Source of the DNA: Xiphophorus maculatus
Lineage: Eukaryota > Chordata > Actinopteri > Cyprinodontiformes > Poeciliidae
Length of the DNA: 64,000 bases
NCBI RefSeq assembly: GCF_002775205.1
Contig: NC_036461.1
Coordinates: 21,070,875 to 21,134,874, forward strand
Direction: 5' to 3'
Made by a program: the position numbers and the translations under genes. Shown in pieces: positions 1-12,329 of the stretch (position 1 is the stretch's first letter; every line of letters starts with the position of its first letter). Below the pieces are notes generated by a model. The model had not been told where the DNA came from. It did no database searches and saw nothing but the letters and a program-made list of their open reading frames with translations.

Positions 1-15
1 TTAGTTCTGGTACAG

Positions 16-1304
16 TGCTTCCTTCCAGCTTTAAATTCACATGTGAACTTGACAAACCGGAAGAGCCCATTTTGCGTCCAGAGGACTCCATTCCTATCAG
101 TGCCTCGCCACAACCTCTGGCAGGTTGGAGAAATTTAGTGACTTTTTGCCGCGCCATTAGAATTCCAAAGAAGGTGGATGATGGGAAGGAGGACAACCCA
201 CCATTAAAGCCTAGTGATCAGGTAGGTTTGAAAGAGGACGTGGCTCATGTGACATCTGTGACTGGCACAAATGGAAAGAGGACAAAGGACAATGATACTG
301 AAGAGCAGCCCCCAGGAAAGAGGACCAGGGACACTGTTGCTAAAGAGGAGCCCCCAGCCAAGAGGAGCAAGGACACTCTTGCTGAAAAGGAGCTCCCTGC
401 CAAGAAGACCAGAGACAGTGTTACTGAAGTGAAACTCCCAGCCAAGAGGACCAGGAATAGTGATGATGCTAAACAGGAGCCCTCTGCCAAGAGGATCAGG
501 GAGAATCAAACTGAAGATGTGGTCCCCTCCAAGAGAACCAGGGACAGTGTTGCTGAAGAGGAGCCCCCAGCCAAGAGGACCAGAGACACTGTTGCTGAAG
601 AGGAGCTCCCAGCCAAGACGGCACAGTGGTATAATGAAGATCCCATTTGGGACGAGGTCCTTCAAAGTATCGGCAGAAGGATGGCATGGAGATATGGTAA
701 AGAATGGGAGGCCGAGCCCATCCCATCAACCCCTCTGTTCATTCCATACCAAAAGGCAGACCATGAAGATCCTATTCTGTTATCCCCTGTCCTCAGTCCC
801 TCACCAAGGACAGCGTGTGAGGATACTGGTCTGTCATCCCCTGTCCTCAGTCCCTCACCAAGGACGTCGTGTGGGGATCCTGGTCTGTCATCCCCTGTCC
901 TCAGTCCCTCACCAAGGACAGCGTGTGGGGATCCTGGTCTGTCATCCCCTGTCCTCAGTCCCTCACCAAGGACGTCGTGTGGGGATCCTGGTCTGTCATC
1001 CCCCATCCTCAGTCCCTCTTGTAAAATGCCACGTAAACGTCCTGTTTTGTCATCCCCTGAGGTCAGTCCCTCACCATCAATGCACTGTGAAGATCCCGTT
1101 TTGTCACCCCGCGTTTTCAGTCCTTCACCATCAACACACTGTGAAAATCCAACTTTGTCATCCCCTGACTTCCGTTTCCGGATGGAGACTGAAAAGGACA
1201 TAGAAGAGGAACCGACACCTTCAACATCTAGTGGAACTACAGCAAGAGTGAGTTCCAAACACGTGTGGTTTAGACCTCGCTACGTTTTAAGTGACTCTGA
1301 TTAG
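16..1304 (+). CDS. Last exon of an unrecognised low-complexity repeat protein
   Basis: This is an open frame of about 429 codons ending in TAG at 1302-1304. It has no ATG at its left end. A splice-acceptor-like TACAG ends at 15, so I read it as a terminal exon whose upstream exons lie outside the window. I do not recognise the protein. Residues about 88-203 are 8-9 degenerate repeats of 13-16 residues built on KRTRD-TVAEEEPPA, strongly charged and resembling nuclear localisation signals. Residues about 205-235 are a non-repetitive, tryptophan-rich stretch (QWYNEDPIWDEV). Residues about 252-385 are seven to eight 18-residue (54 bp) repeats of the type DPGLSSPVLSPSPRT. The C-terminus is FRPRYVLSDSD. 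The protein would be mostly disordered and perhaps nuclear, but that is inference. Because both repeats have periods divisible by three, the antisense strand is also open here and should not be annotated. Expression is not shown by the sequence. Confidence 0.55.
766..1168 (+). repeat. 54 bp coding minisatellite
   Basis: Seven to eight head-to-tail copies of a 54 bp unit encode 18 residues each. The central copies alternate between two subtypes, one ending ACAGCG and one ending ACGTCG. This suggests that a two-unit (108 bp) block was duplicated recently. The outer copies have diverged more. Confidence 0.8.
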
Positions 1305-2239
1305 ATTGGGATCCGCAAAAACTGAGGACCTAATTGGGAAGTCACATTAGGGCATCATCATTTCTCAGTTTTTTTTTTTTTTTTTTAATTAAAACCAATG
1401 GGTTTCTAGCAAACCTGTGGAAGCCTTAGGTAACGCGTTGCATCGGGGCTTTTCTTTATCCCGCTGCTAGATGTAGCATTTTAGATGTTGAGGATTCTGG
1501 CAGGACTCAGGAAGCCTTAGGTAGCGCCTTGCAGTTTTCTTCGTCTTTGTGTCTTCCTCTCATCTTCCCCATGTTTCAGGGTGAAATAGCGGTTCTTCCC
1601 CACGCGGTGCTCTCCGATATAGTAAATTATTCTATTCTGTTCCTCCACTAATCCACTCTCCAAGGTTTTAATCTTTCAGGTTTTAGCTGCTCATCGCTGG
1701 ATCCTTTCGTCGTCGTCCATGTGGTTCCTGTCCTTCTGGACCCCTTGTCTTTCACACTGCTTGTAAGTTTTTGCATTCCACATTCATACTGCTTGCCTCC
1801 TGCTGGTGGTGGGGACCATCAGCTTTACTAAATAAGAATAGAAATAGAAATTCACTATTAGTAATTTAGAAATTGTTCAACCACATAGAGTTAAAATTTA
1901 CATTAAGTAAGGAATGCTTGCCTGACAATGCGTTGTATCAGAAACCAAATTAAAGCATCAGGACAATAAGAAATTAGAAGACAAAGGAGAACATAGACAT
2001 AATTTATGATTGAAGGATTTAATTAAGATTTTTTATTCAGAGAGACACTAGAGAACAGGATCAGAGGAAAGGAAATGGAGAGCATGTGGAGTAAAGTTTT
2101 ATGTAGATAAACTATTAATCTCATGAAACAAATAGTTTATATGGCCAATAGCATGTTCATGTGTTACAACACAGAAAAATCACAAAAGAAGAATAGACAT
2201 TAAAAAAATACCCGACCCAAGTTCAGGCTTCTCAGATTT
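1305..2239. other. Downstream region without a recognisable gene
   Basis: The stretch holds a 17-base T tract (about 1371-1387), two copies of a short phrase around GGAAGCCTTAGGTA (1419 and 1512), and AT-rich sequence. No coding signal is visible. It may contain the 3' UTR of the preceding exon; a canonical poly(A) signal close to the stop was not seen. Confidence 0.4.
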
Positions 2240-3300
2240 CTGATTCTCTGATCATCCCAGGTTGGATCTCCTCCACCTGTAATCCTCCACCTTCAGCACC
2301 ACCAGTCAGGTGGAGGAAGATAAGAGAACCCAGTTGATAAAAAAAAGTAAGAAAACTTATTTTCATTTATATATGGATGAAATTGAGCTCAAATTTCAAA
2401 ATTGTTCTTCCTTCTGTCCACCTATGTTCTATTTGTTAACCCTGTTGTCTTTTCTCTGGATTTCATTTCTACATCAACTCATGTCACATGACATGAGTTG
2501 ACCAACAATTAAAGCAGAAGACCAGCGCCGCCTGGAATCCTCCACCTTCAACACCACCAGTCAGGTGGAGGAAGATAAGAGAACCCAGTTGACAAAAAAA
2601 GTAAGAACATTTACTTTTACACAACAAAAAATGTTCAACACACAGGACGTCGAGGTTAATATTCAAATCTATTTCCTATTTCCTGCTGTACTTTCTCCTC
2701 ACTGACACTTTTGTTTTGTGTGTGTGTTTTTTTACTGAGTCCTTTCATAACAGCAGAGCTTTGATGAGCTTTGTGTTGATGGAAGGAGGATCAGGAATAG
2801 AGCAGAGGACCTGCTGATCTACTGGTTCTAGTAGATTTTATAAATGGTGAGGTCATGATTATGACTTGATCAGAAAGTCTGATTCAGTCATCTGTTAGAT
2901 TCAGATTCTGCAGATCAATAATGTCTCTGATCATCCCAGGTTGGATCTTCTCCGCCTGTAATCCTCCGCCTTCAACACCGTCAGTCAGGTGGAGGAAGAT
3001 AAGAGAACCCAGTTGACAAAAAAAGTAAGAAAACTTATTTTCATTTATATATGGATGAAATTGAGCTCAAATTTCAAAATTGTTCTTCCTTCTGTCCACC
3101 TATGTTCTATTTGTTAACCCTGTTGTCTTTTCTCTGGATTTCATTTCTACATCAACTCATGTCACATGACATGAGTTGACCAACAATTAAAGCAGAAGAC
3201 CAGCGCCGCCTGGAATCCTCCACCTTCAACACCACCAGTCAGGTGGAGGAAGATAAGAGAACCCAGTTGACATAAAAAAGTAAGAACTTTTATATCTACG
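2240..3300 (+). repeat. ~680 bp direct duplication carrying four copies of a short exon-like block
   Basis: Two near-identical stretches, about 2240-2620 and 2920-3300, are offset by 678-679 bp. Each contains two copies of a ~75 bp block (TCAGGTGGAGGAAGATAAGA), at about 2305, 2560, 2984 and 3238. Every block runs into A-rich sequence and a GTAAGA/GTAAGT-like donor. The blocks could be duplicated small exons, for example SSTFNTTSQVEEDKRTQLT in one frame, or simply part of an unnamed repeat. No longer reading frame supports a gene. Confidence 0.6.
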
Positions 3301-4700
3301 CAACATAACTAAACATTTCAAATATAGCTGCAGAGAGCTGAGCTGAAAATTAGAAACTGTCTGCTGTTCATGCATATTTTCCTCCTTAACTTTATCTGCT
3401 CTCTTTATTTCATTTCTCTGTGAACTCATGTGATGACTGGAGTTGACCAACAATTAAAGCAGAAGACCTGCTCCACCTGCTGATCTACTGGTTGTAACAG
3501 CTTGTGGGAAAGGTGAGGACATGATGATGACTTTGATCAGAAAGGCTCTTCCAATAATCCGTGCTTTAGACAGAGATTAAGGAATGTGTGTCTGATCATG
3601 TGATGATTCGCCAGCATCACTGGACCAATCAGGCGAGAGAAGACAGAGAGGACTGAGGACTAAAACGAAAATACTCTGCCTGCCGAAAAAGGCAGACGAT
3701 CCAGTGGCCCCAGGTTTACACACCATCTGCTGGTACTAAATACATTTTTTACAACCTTAACTTTTCAGCCATTCTATAGTTGAGATTATTTTCTTAATTA
3801 TCCAAGAATTGAAACCTTGGTTTTCCTTCCTGTTAGATCATATAAGCAAAAAAATAAACAAATTTTAACGTGCAAAAAGTTTATTTGAGCAACACTAAAA
3901 CACTTTAATACATACAGTGCAGTAAACAATTCTCATTAAATTCCCCCCTTGTTGTGTCTTTTGCACACGACTCAAAGCAGCTCTGTAATGCCTGCACCTT
4001 TCTATGTGCTTCTATAAAAAATAGCTCTAGGTTTGTTGGGATTTGAGCACATTTATTGGCAGCTTTAGTGCCAAAACAATTTTGAAAATCCTTTTATTTC
4101 TCAAATTGTAGTGGCGTAATCACACTCTGAAAACTTCCAGAACGTCAGGAATTATGTCTAACTTCGTACACAATAACTGATGTAGTATTGAATGACACTT
4201 ATGATTCCAGTAAAATATTACTGAACCATTTCTTATGCTTTTACTTTGATCAGCATTTAGTAGCTTTTACTTTGGAAATTCCCATGAAGATGCCAGGCTG
4301 CCTGTAGCCACTTCCTGTGAATCCACTAAAGTGATATTGAGCCTTATTTGGGCGAAGTTAGCTTTCAAAAACCTACTATAAATATGTTTTTCCCACCTAG
4401 GAGAGAAGGAGCAGAAGAAGAAGGAATGAATGAATGACTGTTACATGACAAGTGAATCTAACACTTACTGCAGGTTGATGACCTTTGACTTGTATCACAG
4501 ACACGTGTCTCTGAAAGCGCTGCAGGAGTGATGAGATCACAAGGATGTCACAATTTCTTCTTTTAGCTCATCTTTTTGAGGCAGACTCAGATGGAGAAGT
4601 GGCATAAAAAGCAGCAGTGGAAACGGGTCAAAAAACGACAGATGAGGAGCCGATCACTTTCAAACTCACACTCACGCCCATCCGCCTCACCCCTCCTCCC
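3300..4700. other. Non-coding stretch, nothing recognised
   Basis: The sequence is AT-rich with no convincing open frame, RNA gene or transposon end. It lies between the 680 bp duplication and the TATA-type promoter. Confidence 0.3.
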
Positions 4701-4737
4701 ATCTGACAGACGCCAAACACTGAGCCTCCCTCATCGC

Positions 4738-4820
4738 TATAAAACCTCCTCGCCTCCATCACTGTCAGGGACACAAACATCCTGAAGTGACTGGCTGAGG
4801 TGGATGCAGACACTCTGAGG
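4738..4820 (+). promoter_or_regulatory. TATA box and non-coding leader exon
   Basis: TATAAAA lies at 4738-4744. About 75 bp further on there is a good splice donor (GG|GTGAGT, exon end 4820). The leader contains no usable ATG: the one at 4804 meets TGA after four codons. The layout fits a promoter plus untranslated first exon for the Ig-like exons that start at 5056. Because that gene is broken, the promoter may be a relic. Confidence 0.35.
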
Positions 4821-5055
4821 GTGAGTTCTTGAGGTTTACATTGTCTTGTGCACTTCCATGATTTTTACTGTGAAATATGCATTTGTTTGCTTCAAATGTT
4901 TTTTGTCACTTGTATTTTTTGTGCATAGATTCCTAAATTAGAGCCCCGACAATTAAAAGATTCAAAGCGTTTGTGTCTCCCAGGTACTCGGAGCAGGTGG
5001 AGTGTGTCGTTTTCCAGAAGAGCGATCTGTGTGTGTGTGTGTGTGTGTGTGTGCA

Positions 5056-5677
5056 GGAACTACAGTGACTCTGCCCTGCCGTTACGACTACACCCCTCAG
5101 GTGGATCATTTGTTTCTTTAGATGGACGGTTCAAATGTTTGCGAAAACAAGTAAATGTACTTTGTTGGGGTTTTATGTAACAGACCCAAACTAAATATGT
5201 AATTATTTTGGAGAGGCATGAAAATTCTGTCCCTTTTTTTTAGTATAAGAAATCTGAAAAGTTTGAATTTTTTTTCCCCACTTCACACCAATAGTATGTT
5301 GTGTTGGTGTATCTTATAAAGTATCAGTATAAATGTGTTGTTTATGGCTTTAGGAAATGTTTAAGTGAACAACATTGTGTAAAACTCCCCCAGGTCACAC
5401 TGTGAGGCGCGTTATGTGGTCACCACACCGACCCCAACCAGATCAGCCCTTCCAGCCGCGGTGAGAAAAACTGCAAGTGCTGTGATTGTTACAGTAAAAT
5501 GACGTTACTGAAAGGCTGCCCTGCATTCCAGCTACACCGGGGGAAGCGATTCGAGCCGTTCGGCTCAGATTCGGGGTGTGAAGCTGGGCGATGCGGGCCA
5601 GCATCACTTCAGGTTTGAGACAGACTGACCGCTGGGGAGATGGACCTCACCTGACACCATTACTCTGGATGTAACAG
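5056..5677 (+). pseudogene. Broken immunoglobulin V-set exons, CD22/Siglec-like
   Basis: Three fragments in order look like one Ig V-set domain. The first, 5056-5100, encodes GTTVTLPCRYDYTPQ, with the first conserved cysteine. The second, about 5394-5460, encodes HTVRRVMWSPH, with the core tryptophan after the first sheet. The third, about 5531-5677, encodes IRGVKLGDAGQHHFRFE, where the usual DxGxYxC-type motif has H in place of Y. It then reaches an in-frame TGA (5626-5628) and continues in frame to a GTAGGT donor at 5678. A ~290 bp insertion separates fragments one and two. Teleost CD22-like B-cell receptors and related Siglec-like genes have this kind of V domain. The stop, the insertion and the missing tyrosine make this a pseudogene or a badly decayed member of a multigene family. 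Confidence 0.55.
5101..5390. mobile_element. Insertion splitting the Ig-like exon, possibly a Tc1-type end
   Basis: The stretch separates the two halves of the V-set remnant. Its middle part (about 5150-5240, a TTTTATGTAACAGACCCAAA phrase) resembles the non-coding end region of Tc1/mariner-type fish elements, which also appears near 20160. No clean inverted repeats or TA duplication were seen, so the class is tentative. Confidence 0.3.
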
Positions 5678-5689
5678 GTAGGTGAGCAG

Positions 5690-8180
5690 AAACTGAAGCT
5701 GCTGAGACATCTCAGAAAAGTTTCAGCATTTAATGACGTGCGTTGGAACTCTGCGTTTCTCAAATTTGTTCTTCTGTTTCTTTAGCTCGACTCTCCTGTC
5801 CATTAAAACATCAATGACTCGAGAAGTGGACAGCGAGGTTTCTGGTGCCTGGCTGGAGACGAGATTCTGATTATTCAAGAGCCAAAACAAAACGTCAGAA
5901 TAAATAGTTAGAAGGCAGATTTGTTTTCTATTTGTTGTTGTTTTCATTATTAATGCTCCATAACACAAAATTCATCAGTGCTGTAACTCTTGAGTTGAAT
6001 AAAATGTTCTTCTTTCAATCCGTTATTTCTGGAGTCTTTTTATTTGAACCATAATCATTTTTGGAAACGTTATACATTAAAGGAACGCCCACATTTTTAA
6101 TAGAACTTCATAACTGATCAAAGCACAAACTGGAGAACAGGTTTAAAAGAAATGTTTTTCTAGTGTTAATTCATTTGTAGTTACATAAATACAAAATTCA
6201 CATCTTAAAAACAAACACAAGCCAGTCACACTGAAGAAGTTTTCTGATGTTGACCTTCGACCCTTAGCTTCAACTGATTCACTGAAGGGTTGGGTAGAAA
6301 TGTTACCCAGAGAACGCTCTTTTTCCTCATGGACTCAACCAATGAAACAAACTGGAAGAACTGGAAGCTGAACCAGTTGGTGGATCAAGTCGGTCAACTC
6401 CAAGTAGCCAACACCGATCGCCTTTGAAGCTTCACAGCTCAGACTCTGACTTATGAACACATTTCCTCCAGTCTGAGCCGAGACTGTGGAGGGTTTTTTA
6501 CTGCCTGCTGCTTTTTCTTCAGTCGCTGTGAACCAGAGTGACGAACAGGAGAAGTGAGCATTGGTGGCAGAACTATATTGAGTTGCGATTGCCGGTAAAA
6601 ATCTGTCTAATCCCACTTCTTGATTCAGACTAAAATTAAGAACGAGAGAGAGAAATTATTGATCTAATATTAAAATTACAATATGAAGCACATTCTTAAT
6701 TCTGTCAGTCCAAAATTATTATTATTATTTTCACGCAAAACAACATGTTCCGTTAATTAACAAACAAACTGAGTTGTACTTTGTCATTAAATTATTTATA
6801 ACTTACGAATAGCAAACTACCTGCTATTAAGATGAATAGTAATTGTAATGACTTTTTCCAGTGGGTGTGTACTGAACATTACAGATTATGCTTTAGTTCC
6901 GAAGCAGGCCACTAGGGGTCAGGATGACACAAGGTAAAAAAAAATTATAATAAAGAATTTTTCAGGGTTTTAAAACTAAAAAAAAAAACCTAGTCATAAG
7001 AACATGGTCATTTGTTCAATGTAAACGTACATACAAAATAATAATAAAAAAGGTCTACAAAACATGTAAAAAAACAGCAAAACAACGCATTCCCATGTGT
7101 ACATAATTGCTTTATAGAATTGTTTTCTTAAAAAAAAAGAAAAGAAAACACAAAGCCTTTTAATGTCAAGATGAATGAAAACTGATTTCTACAAAATGAT
7201 GACAATTAAATAAACATCAAATAAGTGACTCCATAAATATCCACTACCTTCGAGTCAGTCTTACTCCATTTATTCGTAAACACGTGGATTAAAATACCAT
7301 GTTTGATTGAGGAATGAATGAGGGAATACGCATGGGGCGAGGTTAATGTGTTTTCAACCAGCAGGTGGCGCCACTTACAAATAAACCCTCATCTGAATCG
7401 GCGTTAACCAAGGATTTCTTCTGGACCAAACTGAGTGGATTGTATTAAGTGGAGCCTCGGGGCCCCAGCCGCGTGTTCAAAACACGGCAGAGATTAGAGG
7501 ACGGATTTAGTGTCATACCAGGATGTTGCTCATTATCGTGTTATCTTTGGATTAATTATGTCTGAGCCAAAAAGTGTTTGTTGCCCGATGGATTTTCTGC
7601 TACATCCATTGATCGTCTCCCCAAAGCAGATTCAGCAAACGAGGAACGAACAAACCGCCTTATCCTCGCTTGTTATTGTCGCAGTCAAAGCGTCACCAGT
7701 TTCACACGTCGGAATCAGTTTTTCTCCTCCTGGGGAATCCCCACCCCCAGCCCACACAGCCATTTCGTCCCGTACGGCTCTCAGAATGGCTTTGTGAAGT
7801 CTAGCAATCATACATGTAATTTTCCCAGCGTGGCAGTGGAAGCTGCCCCCCCCTTTAAATGAGGAGTTCCTGAAATAAGTGATAATAAGCTGTGAACAAA
7901 ACATGAAATAAACAAGTAAATGGATGGACAACAGTGTTGCCTTAATTCTTCACTGTTTAGAGAAGCAAATATCTTGAATTTGAAGCTCTACTTTTGCTTA
8001 AAGATATATACATTGTTTTGGAAACAGTTGCTTCTGTGACCCAAATAGTATTAGAACGGTGATAATGCTGGAACATTACAATGCAACATAACACAAAAAT
8101 ATTGTTGTTGTTGTTTGTTTTAAACGCTAGCAGTTAAATCTTGCTGAACATTTTGTTCATATTTTTTTCAGAGAAACCAT
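5690..8180. other. Non-coding stretch
   Basis: No gene is recognised. Short open frames at 6335-6616 and 7510-7860 show no domain, codon bias or splice context that I can support. The region contains A-rich runs (6940-7140) and otherwise unremarkable AT-rich DNA. Confidence 0.3.
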
Positions 8181-8829
8181 GAAACTGTGGTGGGTTTAGT
8201 GAGTATTATTGCACCGGAGCATAAGTTGTCACGAGGTTCGACCAAATTCCAGACTGGAGTTGGGGATGAACATGATGAAGGTTTATTGACGCAAATCCTT
8301 GGTTCAACAGAAGAACCGACGACGAGACAAGTTCGAAACAGTGAAGAAGAAAAAAAGAGAAAGAAATGGCGTAGTTTATATATTGTAAGGAGGGAGTGAA
8401 AATGACAAGAGAGCCAGAAAAGCTAATTGCAGGTAAGTGGATGCAGTTGGAGAAGGAGCAGTTGTGAGCAAACGAGGAAATGATTAACAGCTGGGAACAG
8501 GGAGCGGGATGGTAGGCTGAGGAGAGGTGCAGAAACAAACTGGGGCAAAAACGGAAAACAAAAAATCTGAACTGTAAACAGAAATATAATAAAATTGATC
8601 CAAAACACAAGGAGTAAACTAAAATGGCGATATGTAACACATTATCACACTGGGAGAACCTCCTACTGGTCAACTCCAATCTTTACAAGCAAAAGGGCTT
8701 CTTAAAATGATCACTGTTTTTTAAAATATCACAACTGCAGACTGATTTATTTCATTTAAATTTTTTTTTTTTTTTTTTATGATTGTTTACTTGTTGATTT
8801 GGCATATAAGTTTTGCTCAAAATTCAAGT

Positions 8830-9185
8830 TTAGTTGTGTAGCCCGTTTCAGCAACAAGGCAGCTCAAAGTGCTCCACAAAATGCAAACCTCATAAAGTAA
8901 CCAGTTATGGAACAAACAATAAACATTTGCATTTTATCAAATGCAATAATCAAAATCACCAGGAAATCAAATATGTTGGTCAATTTCCAGTTGTTATAAA
9001 TCAAAGGCAGCTCTAAGCAGGTGGAGTTTTTAGCCTTTGGTTTACAGGAAAACAGTGTTTCAGCAGTTTTGCAGTTCTCTGGAATTTTGTTCCAGATTAG
9101 CAGAGCTCGAAAACTGAATGCTGCTTCTCCATGTTTGGCTCTGGTTCTGGAAAAAGCCAGCATCAGCGCGGACGTGTCTCCCAAA
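8830..9185 (-). mobile_element. 3' fragment of an L2-like LINE
   Basis: Read on the minus strand, it encodes KHGEAAFSF, then LIWNKIPENCKTAETL. These are the C-terminal residues typical of fish L2-like reverse transcriptase ORFs, and the same motif recurs at 55699-55790. It then passes into the characteristic 3' tail (GCACTTTGAGCTGCCTTGTT, near 8870-8850). Only the last part of the element remains and the coding part is degenerate. Confidence 0.75.
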
Positions 9186-9249
9186 AGCAATTTTTAGAGA
9201 TATGTTTTGTTCCTATAAATGAAAATGTGCGGCCAAAAGCTTAAGAGTT

Positions 9250-11590
9250 GTGCATAAGACAAAAAAAAAAAAAAAAAAGTCATCATTTACAGATGCATGT
9301 CGTGGAAGGGTCCCTGTCCTCTCCCCTGTCCGTTTCTACACGTGTCTGGACGCAGGCGGCGCTGTTGGCCTGCTCAGCCACAGGGCCCGTCGCTGTCTGG
9401 CAGCGTTCGTTTAGAACTAGTGAAGTGTAAATAGAAAAACAGGTCAGAGCCGACAGATTTGACTTCCCATGAGAAACAGGTAACAAGAGGAAGAGAACGT
9501 AACACAGCTGCAGTGAGTTCGGCTGCAGGGTGGGGGGGAGTGGAAACACTTGTGTGTATTTTTAGTAAGGTTGGATCAAAATTCAAGCGTTTATGGTTCT
9601 TGTTTCTCATCCGATGCAGTCGAAAAAGAATAATAATGAAACGTGCTTTTCATGCAACCCGACTTTCTTTTGTGCAGCTCCACAGGCGACCCACATCTGG
9701 ACGTCTTTTAAGTCCTTTTTTTTTTTTTTTTTTTAACTCGGGCCTTTTATAAGTTGTTGCAGGACAGAGGACACACAGAGCCCAACAAAGCAACGGCGAG
9801 AGCCTGAGGCAGCATCACCAATGCACCATGGCTGAGTGACGAGGGAAGAGGAAAAAAAAAAACAAACAAGTGCTGCTTTACAGAAAGAGAAGGACTCTGT
9901 TCTTTTCAAAGGCTTCAACCTTAAAACTCCAGCTTCTTTGGCACAACATGGAACATTTAAAGCAGTTTTTAACTAGTAGTTTTGACTAGTCTCTCTGAGG
10001 TTCCCGGCTCTCTTAGAAGCTGGTAGTTATTGATTTTTGACTGGGGGTCGGATTCAGGGATGCGTAAATATACGAGACAGACTGGGGGACTGCAACACAC
10101 AAAACCCGAAGGAGTGAGACATCACTCTGTGTAGCAGAGAATCAGCCCCCTGAAGCACAAATCTTTGTGACAGTGGGATTTTTTTCTTTCTGTTGTTGTC
10201 GTTTTTTGCACCAGTAGATATTGTTTTTGCTTTCAGATGGAACAGGACAGGTTTCCATCGCTGGAAAACTTAAAGAAGATTCATCTGAAGCCTGAAATCT
10301 GAATAAATGATTAAACCAAAACAGCTCGGAGAATGTCAAAAGCATTTCTCTAACATCATCTCTCCTGATTGGGGTTGGCTGATCTTGCTCTCTCTTTCCA
10401 GTGCTAAATTATGTTCCTCTGTCTTGCAAAAGTCTTTTTAACTCTTGCGCTTTTCAAATTTTGTCTCACTACAAAACACAAACAAAAATGGTAGCATCTC
10501 AAACCGCTAAACAGTTATTGTTAAAAAAAAACAACAACTCCTAAAAACAATAATAATAACCAATTTTCTACAATAACTTACATAAGTATTCAAGTTGTTT
10601 TCCAAAGTTGTTTTTGCCACAACGTTCAGTTGAACCTGATGTGGAAGGCAGAAAAAGATCAATATCTTTGATCGTAGGGTCTCTTATCGGTGTTAGAGTG
10701 AACCTGCGCTCTGCTTACAAAGCTATTTAAGGCTGTTTTTTATTTTTTATGGATTAAGTCAGAAGCTGCTGAATCTGCTTTTATCCTGGAAGCTGTTGGA
10801 ATCAGCTGCCAGATGTGCCTCGCTTCCTTTTAAGGTTGTCAGAGAAACGAAATATTTTAGGTCAGCATTCATACATGTGTTTCCGTCTCCCAGACATGTT
10901 TGCACTCTTCACATTACCATGCAGTTCATTTGATTTATTTACTCTTAGCATGTTTTTATTTGAGCATTTTAACGATTTTAATACAAATCTAAGAAAAAAA
11001 TGTAAAAGAAAAAGAGAATGTGGGCGGGGCCAGTCTGGGAGTTTGAACCTCCCACTTCGCTTGATCACATTCTGCGCCTCAATAATAAAGGGGCATTATT
11101 ATGTCTTTTCTACGCCCTTTACAGCACAGTCAAGTTTCTGTGTTACCTTAAGTTGTTATAAAAATGGTACATAAAACAAATGTGACTTAAAACATATTTG
11201 ACTTTGTAATTTAACACCTTTAAATTGGGTCTCTGTCTCTTAAAAAACTCTTTCTGCTCTTTCTGAAGCTCCACCTTGAGGAAAACTTTGCTGCTCTACT
11301 AACCCTTTCATAATGTTTGGAACAGCTTTGTCTGAGTAGCAGCTCATGTAAAGATGCGCAGTTCCTCCAGGTTTTTGCTAATTGTTGCTGGCTAGTTTGT
11401 AGGAGCCGAGTAGGGGCGTCGCAGGGGGAGGCTTGTTCTGTGAGCTGGACGTCTGGATGCTCAGATCCCACGTCTTTAGGTCTAGAAACTTTGCTTGTGG
11501 AAGAAAAGTTATTTTGGGCTTGAGGAAGCATTTCTCTGTTGATCTGATCCTATATTTTGGGTCATTATCTCATTGGTACACTAGATGTCA
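9250..11590. other. Non-coding stretch
   Basis: Homopolymer runs (A at 9261-9278, T at 9717-9734) and moderately GC-rich pockets are present, but no supported gene. Open frames of 60-119 codons occur on both strands without recognisable content. Confidence 0.3.
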
Positions 11591-11599
11591 ACCTATTTT

Positions 11600-11860
11600 G
11601 AGTTTACTGAAAATCCACCAGATTTGTACATAATCAACTGGTGACTGGCTGCGGCACCATGAGCTAAAGAGTTCATGGTGCTGCTCCCTCTGACAAGGTT
11701 CTCAGAGCCTTTAGAAGAGAAACTGGCCCACAGCATGAGAGATCCTCCACCATACTTAACATAGATAATGAGGTGCTTTTCTAGATATTCATCCTTTGTT
11801 TTACATCCAACCGCAGAGTGTGTGTTACTGACATGTCTGACCTTTGAAAGCATTCACATC
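11600..11860 (-). mobile_element. Tc1/mariner transposase relic
   Basis: On the minus strand around 11790-11660 the translation reads VKYGGGSLMLWASFSSKGSE. This is the conserved block of Tc1-like transposases (xxHGGGSxMxWGxFS) that carries the second catalytic aspartate region. Flanking coding sequence is short and degenerate, and no terminal repeats were identified. It is a dead fragment. Confidence 0.7.
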
Positions 11861-12329
11861 AGCCCTGTTTATTCCGCTTTAATCAAACTCAAGTTTGTTT
11901 GTTTGTTTGGGGAGGGACAGTTGAAAAATCCAAACTCTGGTCTGGCTAAAATCCTAGGTCTCTGTTGGATTGAAGTGAACTCTGTCGTGGTTAGAATGCG
12001 GATCAGAGACCACTCCAAAAGCAGGAAGAGGTCTGTAGGGAATTCTGGGTAAATATGACCAAAACAAACAAACAAATCTAGAAATGGGTTGTGGTCTTTA
12101 AATCAAAGACAAAAGAGAAATCTTACAGCCGCTAAAATCTGATGCAGCTCTATTTCTTCTTTTTTTAACGTTTTGTAAAGAAGGAAGTTGCACGCCTTCT
12201 GCAACTTGCTTACCTTTTGTAGCAAAATGTCTTTTTAAAGTAATGAGGTTGTTGCTTTCGTGTCGACCGCATTGACGCGAAAGTAAATGAGGTTTTCGTG
12301 TCATTTACTTCAGTGGTTCTTGGTGCAGC

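Noticed and set aside
204..1258. Minus-strand frames of 153 and 198 codons over the first exon
   Set aside because: They are antisense by-products of coding repeats with 39-54 bp periods.
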